From positions 541,995,602 through 542,059,601 of the forward strand of contig NC_064616.1 in assembly GCF_023898315.1 (NCBI RefSeq): 64,000 bases of DNA, in the 5' to 3' direction. Source of the stretch: Schistocerca nitens. Lineage: Eukaryota > Arthropoda > Insecta > Orthoptera > Acrididae. Position 1 is the first letter of the stretch, and every line of letters begins with the position of its first letter. The notes under the pieces were generated by a model. It did no database searches, was not told the DNA's origin, and saw nothing but the letters and a program-made list of their open reading frames with translations. The position numbers and the translations under genes were made by a program. Shown here piece after piece: positions 55,836 through 64,000 of this stretch.

Positions 55836-55859
55836 TAAATCTAATCTAATCTAATCTAA
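55836..55859 (+). repeat. (TCTAA)n LINE 3' terminus
   Basis: TCTAATCTAATCTAATCTAA. The same pentamer ends the LINE copy at about 60435-60455, marking the family's 3' end. Confidence 0.88.
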
Positions 55860-55865
55860 ACTGAT

Positions 55866-56235
55866 CCCATATTATGAGCCGTGTCTTATCTGTAATATGT
55901 AAGGCATCAATAACTCAAAGTATTTTCCCAGAGGGATTGAAATATACTTGCGTTGAAATCCTCTATAAGAAAGGAGATATAGCTGTCAATAACTACCAAT
56001 CCATTTCCCTGCTGACGTAATTTTCGAAAATTGTGAGACTGTGGTGTATTCTAGACTAGTATCCCACCTGAGCAACAATAATAATCTCAGGATATCACAG
56101 CTTGGATTTTAGAAGAGTTGCTCTACTGTTCATTCCGTTTACACTTTCACTCACCAAATCCTAGAAGCATTCAATAACACAGTAGCACCGTTTAGTATAT
56201 TCAGTGACCTATCTCACAAGATATTATGACACTGT
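55866..56235 (+). pseudogene. CR1-like LINE RT fragment
   Basis: SIFPEGLKYTCVEILYKKGD near 55915-55980, VNNYQSISLLT, then VYTFTHQILEAFNNTVAPFS and IFSDLSHK near 56140-56220 (block A region, decayed). Starts straight after the (TCTAA)n of the previous copy. Confidence 0.72.
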
Positions 56236-56239
56236 GGAG

Positions 56240-56590
56240 CAGTTGTAACCTGAGGTTCTGAGTCACAATTGTAATGCATCACTAACACAAGGTATTTTAT
56301 TAGACAGGCTAAAATATGCCATTGTCATGCCTCTCTACAAAAAAGGAGACAGCACGGATGTCAATAGTTACCTGCTGGTATCCTCGCATACTGCATTTTC
56401 AAAAATTACCGAAAAAGTAATGTACCCAGCAGTGGTTAGCCATCTCTAAAGTAATTGGATACTTGGTAAATCACAGTCCGAATTTGGAAAATGCGGTTCC
56501 ATTCAGACAGCAATATACAATTTAACTGCCCACATAATAGAGTCTTTAATAGTAAAATGTCAACAATAGGAATTTTCTGTGACTTAAGTG
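56240..56590 (+). pseudogene. CR1-like LINE RT fragment, overlapping the same RT region
   Basis: SLTQGILLDRLKYAIVMPLY, KKGDSTDVNSYLLVSS, TAFSKITEKVMYPAVVSHL at 56280-56450, then GIFCDLS near 56570. It covers the same RT interval as the fragment just upstream, so the two are separate copies. Confidence 0.72.
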
Positions 56591-56669
56591 GGAAACATTA
56601 TTGCTAGGGATCAGGGCTACAGTATTGAGTGTGACCTGGTGATAATAGTCTCTGCAACGACCGATACCA

Positions 56670-57263
56670 ATGTTGGTCTGGTGCCTGCTTTCGTGCAGCA
56701 TGATTGATCAGCCCCAGTTGAACCGCTCTGTCAGGAGGGTAACTAAGGAGTTGAACCAGTTGCGTAGGGCGGCCACTCTCCTAGATATTGGATTGGTTCC
56801 TGTCGAGGCTATGGAGATGGAGGATTTTGCAAGGCATGGCCTACACCTCAGTAGGAAAGGGAAGGGTAAACTGGCATGGTTGTTAGCGAAATCCATAAGG
56901 AGCACTAGTACTCATGGATGTAACCCTTTTAGACGAATATCAGCGTCCAATGAGAAGTTCAGGCAGGCAGGTGCTAAAGAGGTCCAAAACTCACAAGATT
57001 CTCACAACAGTAAAGTAAATAATTACGTTACCATATTTAACCAAAATATTGGTGGATTAAAGAAAAAAGTAGATTCTCACAAAAGTAAAGTAAAAAATAA
57101 TGTTACCATTTTTCACCAAAATATTCCGGGATTGAAGATGAAAGTAGATGAGCCCCTGGTTTATTTGGATGACATCGAATCTGTTAATGTAATAGATATA
57201 CTATGCCTCTCGCAGCATCACATTGTGTCTGATATGGAAAAGGTAAATAACAGTGGTTATTAA
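56670..57263 (+). pseudogene. CR1 ORF1 end running into endonuclease start
   Basis: A single 197-codon frame joins the ORF1 C-terminus (RSVRRVTKELNQLRRAATLL ... RHGLHLSRKG) to the ORF2 endonuclease start, where the full-length copy has a stop and a spacer. It contains a 75-bp in-frame tandem duplication (56997-57071 and 57072-57146; 25 codons, DSHNSKVNNYVTIFNQNIGG then DSHKSKVKNNVTIFHQNIPG). The catalytic Glu of LSEHH reads Gln (CLSQHHI). So the first endonuclease block is doubled and the enzyme is dead. Confidence 0.88.
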
Positions 57264-57981
57264 CTAGTAGACAGAATAAGGTGAGAGGAGGAGTTGCCAT
57301 ATATGTCAAAAGTTATCACTGTGTAAAAAGGTTAGATACAAAAAAGTTATTTCTAGAGGAACATATAGAACCATGTGCCTGTTAACTTAAACTGAAGAAG
57401 GGCTCTTTTATAAATGTAACAGTGTATAGGTCCATTTCAGGAAACTTTCAATCATTCCTGGAAAACTTGGTTGTCTTGTTGTGCTATCTGTCAGATAGGG
57501 GAAAGCAAATTACTGTTTTTGCGGACTTCAATTTTGATTCACTGGAAGAGTGTTATAGGAAGAATGATCTGGAAGTCTTACTTGGTTCTTGCAATTTGAT
57601 ATCTGTCATTGATTTTCCTACTCAGGTAGTAAAGGACAGCAGCACATTGATAGATAACACTTTTATAGACCAAGATAAGTTTAAAAACATAAATTCTTGT
57701 CCTGTTGAGAATTCCCTTCTGATCATGGTGCTCAGCTAGTTACAGTATATGACATAGCTCCATTCAGCAATTCAAAACTACCCTCCAAAGTTGTGGGTTG
57801 AGTTAATGACTCAACAATTAGAAATTTCACGGAAAATCTTCAGCAGTTAGACTGGAATGAGGCGTACAAGGAACCCAATGCCAAATTAAAATATAACTTA
57901 TTTCATGATACTTGTAAGAGAATTTGAAAACAGTTTCCCCAAGAAAGTAGTTAAATTAGTTATAAGAAACCAGGCAAAAAA

Positions 57982-57994
57982 CTTGTCTTACTAA
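57982..57994. repeat. Target-site duplication, left copy
   Basis: 13-bp CTTGTCTTACTAA, repeated exactly at 58299-58311. Confidence 0.93.
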
Positions 57995-58298
57995 GCACTC
58001 CGTCGTCAGACCACGAGTGGCCTACCGGGACCATCCTCACTGGAGGATGCGGATAGGAAGGGCGTAGAGTCAGCACACCGCTCGCTCGGTCATTATGGTG
58101 GTATTCTTGCCTGAAGCCGCTACTATTCGGTCGAGTAGCTCCTAATTGGCATCACGAGGCTAAGTACACCCCGAAAAATGGCAAACAGCGCATGGTGGCC
58201 TGGATGGTCACCCATTCAAGTGCCTACCACGACCGGCAGCGCTTAACATCGGTGATCTAACGCGAACCGGTGTACCCCCTGCGGCAAGACCGTTGCCT
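57995..58298 (-). mobile_element. 5S rRNA-derived SINE, full length, nested in CR1
   Basis: The minus-strand head GAGGCAACGGTCTTGCCG, GGTTCGCGTTAGATCACCGA, TGTTAAGCGCTGCCGG, GAATGGGTGACCATCC corresponds to the first ~80 bases of 5S rRNA, including the A-box and C-box regions. The tail is unrelated to 5S (GCTACTCGACCGAATAG, GCGGTGTGCTGAC) and is shared with 33100-33402. Exact 13-bp TSD. The LINE reading continues on both sides. Confidence 0.93.
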
Positions 58299-58311
58299 CT
58301 TGTCTTACTAA
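58299..58311. repeat. Target-site duplication, right copy
   Basis: CTTGTCTTACTAA, identical to 57982-57994. Confidence 0.93.
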
Positions 58312-58601
58312 AGGAATAAAAATATCTTGTAACCACAAAAGGGAACTGTTCTAACAACAAGAAACTGTAATGACCCAGAAACAGCCAAATAATTTAAAAA
58401 CTATTGTGCTAAATTAAGAAAGTTTATTAAAAGTCCAAAAGCATGGGCATCATGTCTGAGATTAATACCTCTGATAACAAAATCCAAACAATCTAGAATA
58501 TTATTGCAAGGGAGACAGGGCAGCCAAGAGTACAGGATGACCGCATTACCATCAAAGTGAATGGAAACTTAAAAAACAACTAGCCGTAAGTCGTAAACAT
58601 T

Positions 58602-60233
58602 TTGAATAATCATTTTTTAAATGTTTTAGAGAAAATAGGATCTAAAATTTCATTAGAAGAAGCAAGGCAGTTAATGGAAAAGGCCTTACCCACAAAATTT
58701 TATACAATTGAAATTCCACCGACCTCTCCTTCTGAAATTAAGAAGATAATAAAATCTCTCAAGAATAAAAGGTCACATGGAATTGATGGCATTTTCTGCA
58801 GGGTAATAAAAGCTTGTTCCCATGAGATAAGTGGGATTCTTAGCCCTATATGTAATAGCTCTCTGAAGCAGGGTATTTTCCCAGATAGCCTGAAGTATGC
58901 CATTGTTGAACCACTGCATAAAGAAAGGGATAAGTCTAGTGTCAACAACTACCGCCCAATCTCTCTGTTGACTGTCTTATCCACAATTCTTGAAAAAGCA
59001 ATGTATTGTACAGTAGCTTCTCACCTTTGTAAAGGTAAAGTCTTCATAAAATGTCAGTTTGGTTTCCAGAATGGTTTTTCAACGAAAAATTATATATATA
59101 CTTTCACTAATGAAATATTAAACGCTCTGAATAACCGGAAGTCAACCGTTGGAATTTCTTATGATCTCTCAAAGGCTTTTGATTGTGTAAATAATGGAAT
59201 ACTTCTAGATACACTCAAGTACTGTGGTATGAATGGGACAGCGCTAAAATGGTTTAAATCATACCTAACTGGATGAGTGCAGAAAGTTGAAATAAGCAGT
59301 TCACATAATATGCAAAAAACTGGCGATTCCTCAAACAGGGGAACAATGAAGAATGGGGTGTTGCAAGGTTCGGTCTTGGGTCCTCTGCTGTTATTAATGT
59401 ATATTAATGACTTGCTATTCTAGATTCACGAAGGTACAAAGCTGGTACTCTTTGCCGATGATACATATACCTATTACACCCAACAGGCAAGAATTAACTG
59501 ATGAAACTGTAAACGATGTTTTTCAGAAAATCATCAAGTAGTCCTCATTAAACTTTGACAATACACAGTATGTGAAGTTTCACACAGCAAATGGAATGAC
59601 ACCATTAATAAATATAGAATTCGATCAGAAATCGGTACTTAAGATAGAATATTCAAAATTTCTAGGTGTATGCATTGATGAGGAGTTGAACTGGAAAAAC
59701 ACCCTGTAGATATGCTGAAACGTTTGAATTCAGCTACTTATGCTATTAGGGCCATTGTAAATTTTGGCGATATACATCTCAGTAAATTAGCTTACCACGC
59801 CTATTTTCATTCTCTGATTTCGTATGGCATCATATTCAGGGGTAACTCATCATTGGGTAAAAAAGTGTTCATTGCACTAAAGCGTGTAATCAGAATAATT
59901 GCTGGAGCTCATCGAAGATCATCCTGCAGACAGTTATTTAAAGAGCTAGAGATCTTCACTGTATACTCAGAATATATATATTCACTTATGAAATCTGTTA
60001 TTAACAGCCCGAACGAATTCAAAACTAATAGCAGTGCAAATGGCTACAACACTAGGAGAAACGATAATCTTCACTACTCAAGGTTAAATCAACCTTTGGC
60101 TCAGAAGGGGGTAAATTATGCTGCCCCAAAAGTCTTTGGTCACTTTCCTAAAAACATCAAAAGTCTGACAGATTGCCATATAGCACTTAAGAGGAAATTA
60201 AAAGAATTTCTAGAATGGAACTCCTTCTACTAA
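58602..60233 (+). pseudogene. CR1 ORF2 reverse transcriptase and C-terminus
   Basis: Open frame 58602-59276: MNNHFLNVLEKIGSKISLEE, TSPSEIKKIIKSLKNKRSHG, GIFPDSLKYAIVEPLHKERD, NNYRPISLLTVLSTILEKAM, KCQFGFQNGFSTKNYIYTFT, SYDLSKAFDCVNNGILLDTL. A stop at 59274-59276 (TGA) and frame changes follow; LVLFADDT-like sequence is near 59450. The C-terminal frame 59712-60233 has LKRLNSATYAIRAIVNFGDI, KLAYHAYFHSLISYGIIF, ALKRVIRIIAGAHRRSSCRQ and ends FLEWNSFY. It parallels 12.8-14.18 kb closely. Confidence 0.9.
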
Positions 60234-60457
60234 TTAGATGAATTTTGTATATAGTAAATTGGTAATTTCCCCACCGCCCACAAAAAACAAAGACAACAAC
60301 AAAAAATAATTAAAACTATTAAGGGTCATGTAATATTTTGTGTAATGTAATATCTTTTATAGACACCTTTTATTAACCTGACACGTTACACATCATTACT
60401 AAGTGTCTTATTCATGAACTATGGAACAAGGTCTACTCTAATCTAATCTTATCTTAA

Positions 60458-61545
60458 ACATTTCGTTGTGTGAACCACGACACTGTGTTATAGATATTAC
60501 AATTCTATGGTATAAATAGGATAGCATATGCGCGGTTCAAGGTATATCTACGGAACATGATGTACGAAGTTTCTTTATATTGTTTTAGCGATTGAAGGAA
60601 TGTCGCCACTTCATCTAACTAGAGTGAAATTATATTAGGTGTTCCACAGAATTCGATCATGGATCCCCTTCCATTTTTGATATATATGAAAGACCTCACG
60701 TCTTCTCTGATACAAGATGCTAAACTGAGACTGTTTGCTGATGATACAAGAATCATTATTAATCCAGTAAAATAAACTCCGATTGAAAATAATAGGAATA
60801 ATGTCTTTGGAAAAGTTATTAACTGGTTTTCTGAAAATTTTAAAATAACAAGTGCATCCAATTTTCTGCTGTAGCCAGGTTAAAACATATTAAATTTTTG
60901 GGTGTACATATAGATGAGAATCTTAATTGGAAAATACATGTTTTGGATCTCCTAAAGCGGCTAGGTACAGTCATTTTTGCAATCAGAATAAGTGCCAATT
61001 TTCACTGCTCAAAAGAAAGTGGTTAGAATGATGTGTGGGGATCATAGTCGTATATCTTGTAGGCATCTGTTTAAAAGGTTAGGAATTCTTGCAACAGCCT
61101 CACAGTACATTTACCCTGTAATGAAATTTGTTATCAACTACATGGACCTGTTCAAAAACAAGCGTGACATTCATTCTTATAATACCAGATCAAAGAAAAA
61201 CTTACACTATCCTCTACTTAACCTATCTTCGACACTGAAAGGAGTAAAATAGGCTGCTGTGAAACCATTAGATAAACTACCAGATGAAATAAAATGTCTG
61301 ACTGAACCAGTAATAGTTTCAATAATAAACTGACATCATATCTGCTTTACTACTCCTTCTATACCATAGATGAATTCATGAATAGGAATAAATAAATCTG
61401 TAGGTATAATATATTTATTTTGTGCCATTAAGAGAACGGGGTAGGTAATAAAAATTTTAAGCTTCAAAAAAAAGTTTGCCTTGATTCATGTGTGCACTTC
61501 TTATGCACTTGACAAGTTCCACTTCGTAATAATTACCTTGAGATT
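60458..61545 (+). pseudogene. CR1-like LINE RT C-terminal fragment
   Basis: Starts at block A (CVNHDTVL), with IILGVPQNSIMDPLPFLIYM, an intact LRLFADDTRIII near 60721-60760, VINWFSENFKITSA, then FTAQKKVVRMMCGDHSRISC, RHLFKRLGILATASQYIYPV (60992-61130), YNTRSKKNLHYPLL. It begins immediately after the (TCTAA)n-like end of the preceding copy. The 3' region has GACAAGTTCCACTTCG, similar to GACATGTTCCACATCC in the full-length copy. Confidence 0.85.
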
Positions 61546-61669
61546 GGTCACTAGAACAGATAACGAACTAACAAATTAAGTAACTTTGACACTAAAAATC
61601 GCAATATTCTCCCACATAAACTGAGCTTTTATGAAAATGATGGTACAGCCACCAGTGGATAACGTCACA

Positions 61670-61945
61670 TTTAACCAAAAGAATTCAGAAATCACGTAAG
61701 TTGTTTCCCCTAAGCTCAGACATAGGACTGTCATTGTTCCTTTTATATGTAAACGATCTTCAGTTGTGTGATTAACAGGCAGAATTAGTTCTTTTTGCAT
61801 AAAAAATAGTATTTTAATCAATGCAAGCATACATACAGCAACAGAGGAAGTGGTAAACGATGTTGTTATAGGTGTCATTGAGTGGTTTTTCTGCCAATAG
61901 CCTAAATTTTCTTTTCAAAAAGACACAACATATTCAGTTCTGCCA
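61670..61945 (+). pseudogene. CR1-like LINE RT fragment
   Basis: Short, decayed: PQSSDIGLSLFLLYVNDLQL near 61700-61765, then EEVVNDVVIGVIEWFF and LNFLFKKTQHIQFCH, matching the IND-block to post-FADD region. The FADD box itself is lost. Confidence 0.6.
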
Positions 61946-62685
61946 TAAAGAGATACTACACCAAAGGTAAACCTAGCCCATGGCATGTAATTACTAAGTA
62001 AGGTGTGAACTCCACAATAATCATGTATGTATGCTGATGACATTATGTCTGTCTGTGTTGTGTGGTGCCCTATTTATGTTGTTTGATGACGAGACAAACA
62101 ACGGGTTGAGAGAAATAATATCGCGAAACGATAAACCGTAGTCTCGGTAGGCCACGACCTGCCACTGTGAAATTCTGACACGTGGTGGCAGACGTTTCTC
62201 CTTCTTATACGAGGCATAACACAATCTTATCACTAACAAATAACATTCACATTTTAATAATTTGCGTATCCAAGGGTGTAGTACACTTCACGCCACTTTT
62301 GCGGCTGTTGCATTCCGCCTTAACCGTGTTGCAGCTTTATTGGTCACTAGTGTATGGCAGTCGTAAGTCTCGTAAAGCGTCTAATGTAACTGAAATGAAT
62401 ATAAGAATGGCCAGTACAGTCATTAGTAGTTCTCTTGATAGCATTGTGTATGCCTATAATAAACACGTTTGGGGTGTAACACTTCTGTCACTAAATGTAA
62501 CTGGGTTTTTTCTTTTTATGCTAGCCAATTGTCAGGATGAGCATTACTGAAATGGGCATTTGATTCCAAAGCATTATATCAGGGTGAAAATACTAAGTAA
62601 ATTAATTTTTCTCTCTTAACAACATGTGGGCAGGGTGGGTTCTTCCTTGGCTCGGGTATGAGGTTGAATGAAACAACATTTTTAC
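61946..62685. other. Unassigned, no gene seen
   Basis: A 122-codon frame at 62182-62550 has no motif I recognise. Confidence 0.45.
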
Positions 62686-63340
62686 ATAAGATAACTTTTA
62701 TTGAAAGTTTTGTACAACTGTCTCCTTACTGGATGTTGTTATTCGGAGAGCAGCAGCTGTGTCGTTTGCGAAGCCTTCTGCTGCGGCAGCGGAGGCGTCT
62801 GATTACGCGTGGCGATGTGTATCTCGTGTCGCCCTCTCGCCCAATTGACTGGAGACGCGAATCGTGCTGTGGCCCGTTTAATTATTGAGAGCGAAGTCGT
62901 GAATCGGATGGTGATTCCTTGGATGTGGAGTCCCAGTGTTTCTCTTCTCTAAGCGGCCGCATGTGTCAGTGTTGTGCATCGGCCAGCGGAGCGGCGCGGC
63001 GGGGGAAGGCCAGTGTTCCGAACTGGAACAACGGACTCCCACTTGCCAGTCTTCGGCTGTCAGATCTTCATCCCAGCTCACAGGTGACTGCTGATGTGAG
63101 GCCACCTCCTTCCCATCCTCACGAGACACCCGGGTACGTAAAAATCAGTCTTCAAATACCTTCTAACTTCTGTCTTCTGGCGGCGAGGCTGCTGCTTGCT
63201 ATTCCATTACAGCGGCGGACTTCGTGCTTCTGTGTACGATGTAGTCTCTTCCTGCATGCCGGTCTTCAGCTCCGAAACTGAACTAAAAACTACTCCTCCT
63301 CTCGGGCCCACTGTGTCTCGCGTATTTATTCACTTCAGTT
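62686..63340. other. GC-rich unassigned region, possibly an LTR in minus sense
   Basis: GC-rich (GCGGAGCGGCGCGGCGGGGG near 62988), with AATAAAAG in minus sense at about 62694-62702 followed by AT-rich sequence. This would fit the end of a minus-strand transcript or LTR. No coding similarity. With the repeats at 63.36-63.6 kb it may form one transcription unit, but I cannot identify it. Confidence 0.35.
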
Positions 63341-63362
63341 CACTGGAGATGAACGACTTCAC

Positions 63363-63608
63363 GGTCATTGCCTCTTCTGTCACGTTGAAAAGTTTCTCGA
63401 AGAATCTTCTTAACGTCAGTCATTGGCTCTTGGAATGTAGGCGAGGGCCTTTGATCACATGTGACAACTGAGAAACACTTGAGCCGGTCATTGCCTCTTC
63501 TGTCACGTTGAACAGCTTCTTGAAGAATCTTCTTAACGTCGGTCATTGGCTCTTGATATGTAGGCGAGGGCCTTTTGATCACATGTGACAATTGAGAAAC
63601 ACGTGAGC
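63363..63608. repeat. Tandem repeat, two 123-bp units
   Basis: Unit starts at 63363 and 63486, each opening GGTCATTGCCTCTTCTGTCA and containing TCTTCTTAACGTC, GTAGGCGAGGGCCTTT and GATCACATGTGACAA. A third start (GGTCGGGCGATG) at 63609 diverges. The period is a multiple of three; the minus-strand frame (63591-63340) stays open with a 41-codon unit containing QRPSPTFQEPMTDVKKIL. Confidence 0.85.
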
Positions 63609-64000
63609 CGGTCGGGCGATGCCCTGACGGCTGAATCGACAGCTTCCGCTTATGTGGGGAGGGCGATGGCTTCTCCTGAACTTGCTGACTTCACGGTCAT
63701 TGGCTCTTCCGTCACTGTTGCTCTGCCCGCTGTTTGCCAGTGTGTAATTCTTCTAAACTAAACCAAGTTTTTCATTTATTTTCTAATTTCAACTTCACAT
63801 TGATCTCACTAGTTTATTTACCTATCTTAAGTGCCACTCAACAAGAGGAACTTTACAAACATTGACTATTTTTAAGTAATATCATGTTTGTTGGAGAACA
63901 TCGTCTACAAAAAGTGATTTTATCAGACCAGGCGATATGTTTACTTTCTTACACGGTCACGTCTCGATGATCAGGTGCTTACAGCAATCGTGTTCGACTA
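63609..64000. other. Unassigned, no gene seen
   Basis: AT-rich towards the end. A further partial copy of the repeat opening (GACTTCACGGTCATTGGCTC) is at 63689-63708. No coding similarity. Confidence 0.5.

Larger units (their letters stand above)
50871..55859 (+). mobile_element. Near-full-length CR1-like LINE with PHD-esterase ORF1
   Basis: About 5.0 kb: 5' UTR (about 470 bp), ORF1 (51342-52367, one frameshift), ORF2 (52483-55425, three in-frame stops, no frameshift), and a 3' UTR with a (TG)n stretch (55490-55535) and terminal (TCTAA)n at about 55836-55859. The element layout and ORF1 domains match CR1-clade elements. The 5' boundary is inferred from where the preceding fragment stops matching. 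No TSD identified, which is not unusual for CR1. Confidence 0.9.
57422..58600 (+). pseudogene. CR1 ORF2 mid-region (endonuclease end, linker)
   Basis: Frame 57422-57739: SISGNFQSFLENLVVLLCYL, TVFADFNFDSLEE (GDFNxD usual), FPTQVVKDSSTLIDNTF. Then ENSLLIMVLS where SDHxL is expected. Linker fragments (PKKVVKLVIRNQ-like, LSLTKGIKISCNHKRELF) flank the nested SINE. Frames change often. Confidence 0.78.
56590..60455 (+). mobile_element. CR1-like LINE from within ORF1 to 3' end, with nested 5S SINE
   Basis: Begins in the esterase domain (ARDQGYSIECDL; the full-length copy has DRDPGYSIECDL), continues through the block V region (FARHGLHLSRKGKGKLAWLL), ORF2 and a 3' UTR ending near CTAATCTAATCTTATC at about 60435-60450. 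The 5S-derived SINE at 57995-58298 splits it. Coding parts are listed separately. Confidence 0.88.

Noticed and set aside
62182-62550. 122-codon plus-strand frame as a gene
   Set aside because: No recognisable domain and no neighbouring exon-like structure that I can support.

Overview
This 64 kb window reads as intergenic DNA from a large, repeat-rich insect genome. I infer Orthoptera, most likely a grasshopper or locust. The main reason is a set of tRNA-headed and 5S-headed SINEs whose shared 3' body I recall as abundant in Schistocerca-type genomes; that is recall, not a search. The clade mix (CR1-like, Jockey-like and RTE-like LINEs, Ty3/Gypsy elements, Tc1/mariner elements, one Penelope-like fragment) fits. 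I found no convincing host gene, no genuine tRNA or rRNA gene and no bacterial feature. Almost every reading frame with recognisable similarity belongs to a transposable element, and none of those is intact.

Layout. 0-6 kb: two Gypsy families on the minus strand. One carries an RTE-like LINE nested in its gag, flanked by a 10-bp target-site duplication (TSD); its reverse transcriptase (RT) breaks off where a second Gypsy LTR and gag begin. 7.8-10.5 kb: a decayed Jockey/CR1-type LINE. 11.6-24.6 kb: SINEs, a CR1-like copy, Tc1 remnants, a second RTE-like LINE, a solo LTR and a (TG)n tract. 24.9-33.4 kb: a third SINE family, minus-strand Gypsy fragments (RT-RNase H-integrase; gag-protease-RT; LTR plus primer site), a 5'-truncated LINE with TSD, a LINE split by a SINE, a minisatellite and a 5S-derived SINE. 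35.5-42.8 kb: SINEs, a complete Tc1/mariner-superfamily element (terminal inverted repeats, TA duplication, one 352-codon frame broken only by two stops), two outward-facing Tc1 ends and LINE scraps. 43-50 kb: a Penelope-type GIY-YIG fragment, then a plus-strand Gypsy element with gag, protease, RT, RNase H, integrase and a 3' LTR, but no 5' LTR. 50-62 kb: a head-to-tail run of CR1-like copies all on the plus strand, including a nearly full-length one whose ORF1 combines a PHD-type zinc finger, a coiled coil and an SGNH-esterase-like domain. 62.7-64 kb: GC-rich sequence with an in-frame 123-bp tandem repeat.

How the parts relate. Insertions can be ordered from exact TSDs: Gypsy before RTE-like LINE at 2.6-4.8 kb, LINE before SINE at 29.9 kb, Gypsy before SINE at 45.1 kb, CR1 before 5S SINE at 58.0 kb. 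The SINEs carry no protein and presumably borrowed a LINE reverse transcriptase. Two SINE families with unrelated tRNA heads share the same 3' body, which suggests a common retrotransposition partner or head exchange. Stretches listed as unassigned are those where I could see no coding similarity or repeat structure by eye.
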